Assembly (NCBI RefSeq): GCF_902706185.1 | Contig: NZ_CACSJM010000006.1 | Coordinates: forward strand, 17,914-81,913 | DNA from: Roseomonas sp. 18066 | GTDB taxonomy: Bacteria; Pseudomonadota; Alphaproteobacteria; Acetobacterales; Acetobacteraceae | DNA length: 64,000 nucleotides | Direction of reading: 5' to 3' | Part shown: positions 63,952-64,000 of the stretch, piece by piece | How positions within the stretch are numbered: the first letter of the stretch is position 1 | How the letters are laid out: every line of letters starts with the position of its first letter | Program-made: the position numbers and the translations under genes | The notes under the pieces: generated by a model | Database searches by the model: none | Told to the model about the DNA's origin: nothing | The model's input: the letters and a program-made list of their open reading frames with translations, nothing else

Positions 63952-64000
63952 GTGGTGAACTGCGTCGATGCAAGACAAGGTGTTGTGTCCGGCTTGGTGG

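Overview
The window is GC-rich throughout, with coding on both strands. The gene types (orphan Bug/tripartite-tricarboxylate binding proteins, periplasmic molybdenum hydroxylases with cytochrome c, TRAP transporters, CaiB-type CoA-transferases) suggest an alphaproteobacterium of the Acetobacteraceae/Rhodospirillales kind, for example Roseomonas-like. The species assignment is inference; no rRNA is present.

Left flank (1-1867): the polyamine genes speD and speE, then a tRNA-Ser(GGA) with encoded CCA. Its last 14 bases (1854-1867) are repeated exactly at 41357-41370, next to a tyrosine recombinase gene. Both ends also carry two GTTCCCAC boxes 12 bp apart. I therefore read about 1868-41370 as one 39.5 kb integrated island, attL at the tRNA and attR at 41357-41370.

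Inside the island: (i) 2161-7037, a phage-satellite-like core on the minus strand (9-bp tandem repeats, TOPRIM primase/helicase, zinc-ribbon primase partner, AlpA-like regulator, an AT-richer orphan gene, terminase-small-subunit-like gene); (ii) 7609-11759, a periplasmic molybdenum hydroxylase with its own [2Fe-2S] subunit and tri-haem cytochrome c; (iii) 11826-19435, a FadR/GntR-controlled cluster able to do one round of beta-oxidation on a CoA ester, with a perfect 17-bp operator in the divergent promoter; (iv) 19487-34618, several operons (second molybdenum hydroxylase; exported CMD-cupin protein and flavodoxin; MFS-SDR-aldo/keto reductase-hydrolase-NmrA; two secreted hydrolases with P460-like and b-type cytochromes) whose promoters share an ATTAG-N5-CTAAT box of LysR T-N11-A type, centred on the LysR gene at 30247; (v) 35011-39723, a 1570-residue protein with a PD-(D/E)XK nuclease-like N-terminus, a STAND-type NTPase and a long C-terminal region, a probable anti-phage defence gene; (vi) the integrase at 39881-41173.

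Right flank (41408-64000): a LacI-controlled sugar-acid locus (TRAP DctP and fused DctQM, VOC protein, RuBisCO-like protein, DUF1537 kinase) resembling oxo-isoapionate catabolism; a carboxylic-acid locus (quinone oxidoreductase and Bug divergent from CoA-transferase, LeuC-like, LeuD-like); a Bug-AtuA-AtuA-like operon divergent from a LysR gene; then a long acyl-CoA dehydrogenase, EI24 membrane protein, exported metallo-hydrolase, ABC exporter, two terminators and initiator tRNA-Met.

Taken together, a tRNA-targeted island seems to have brought oxidative and CoA-dependent catabolism plus a defence gene into a genome already rich in carboxylate uptake and CoA-transferase pathways. Substrates are not determined by the sequence.
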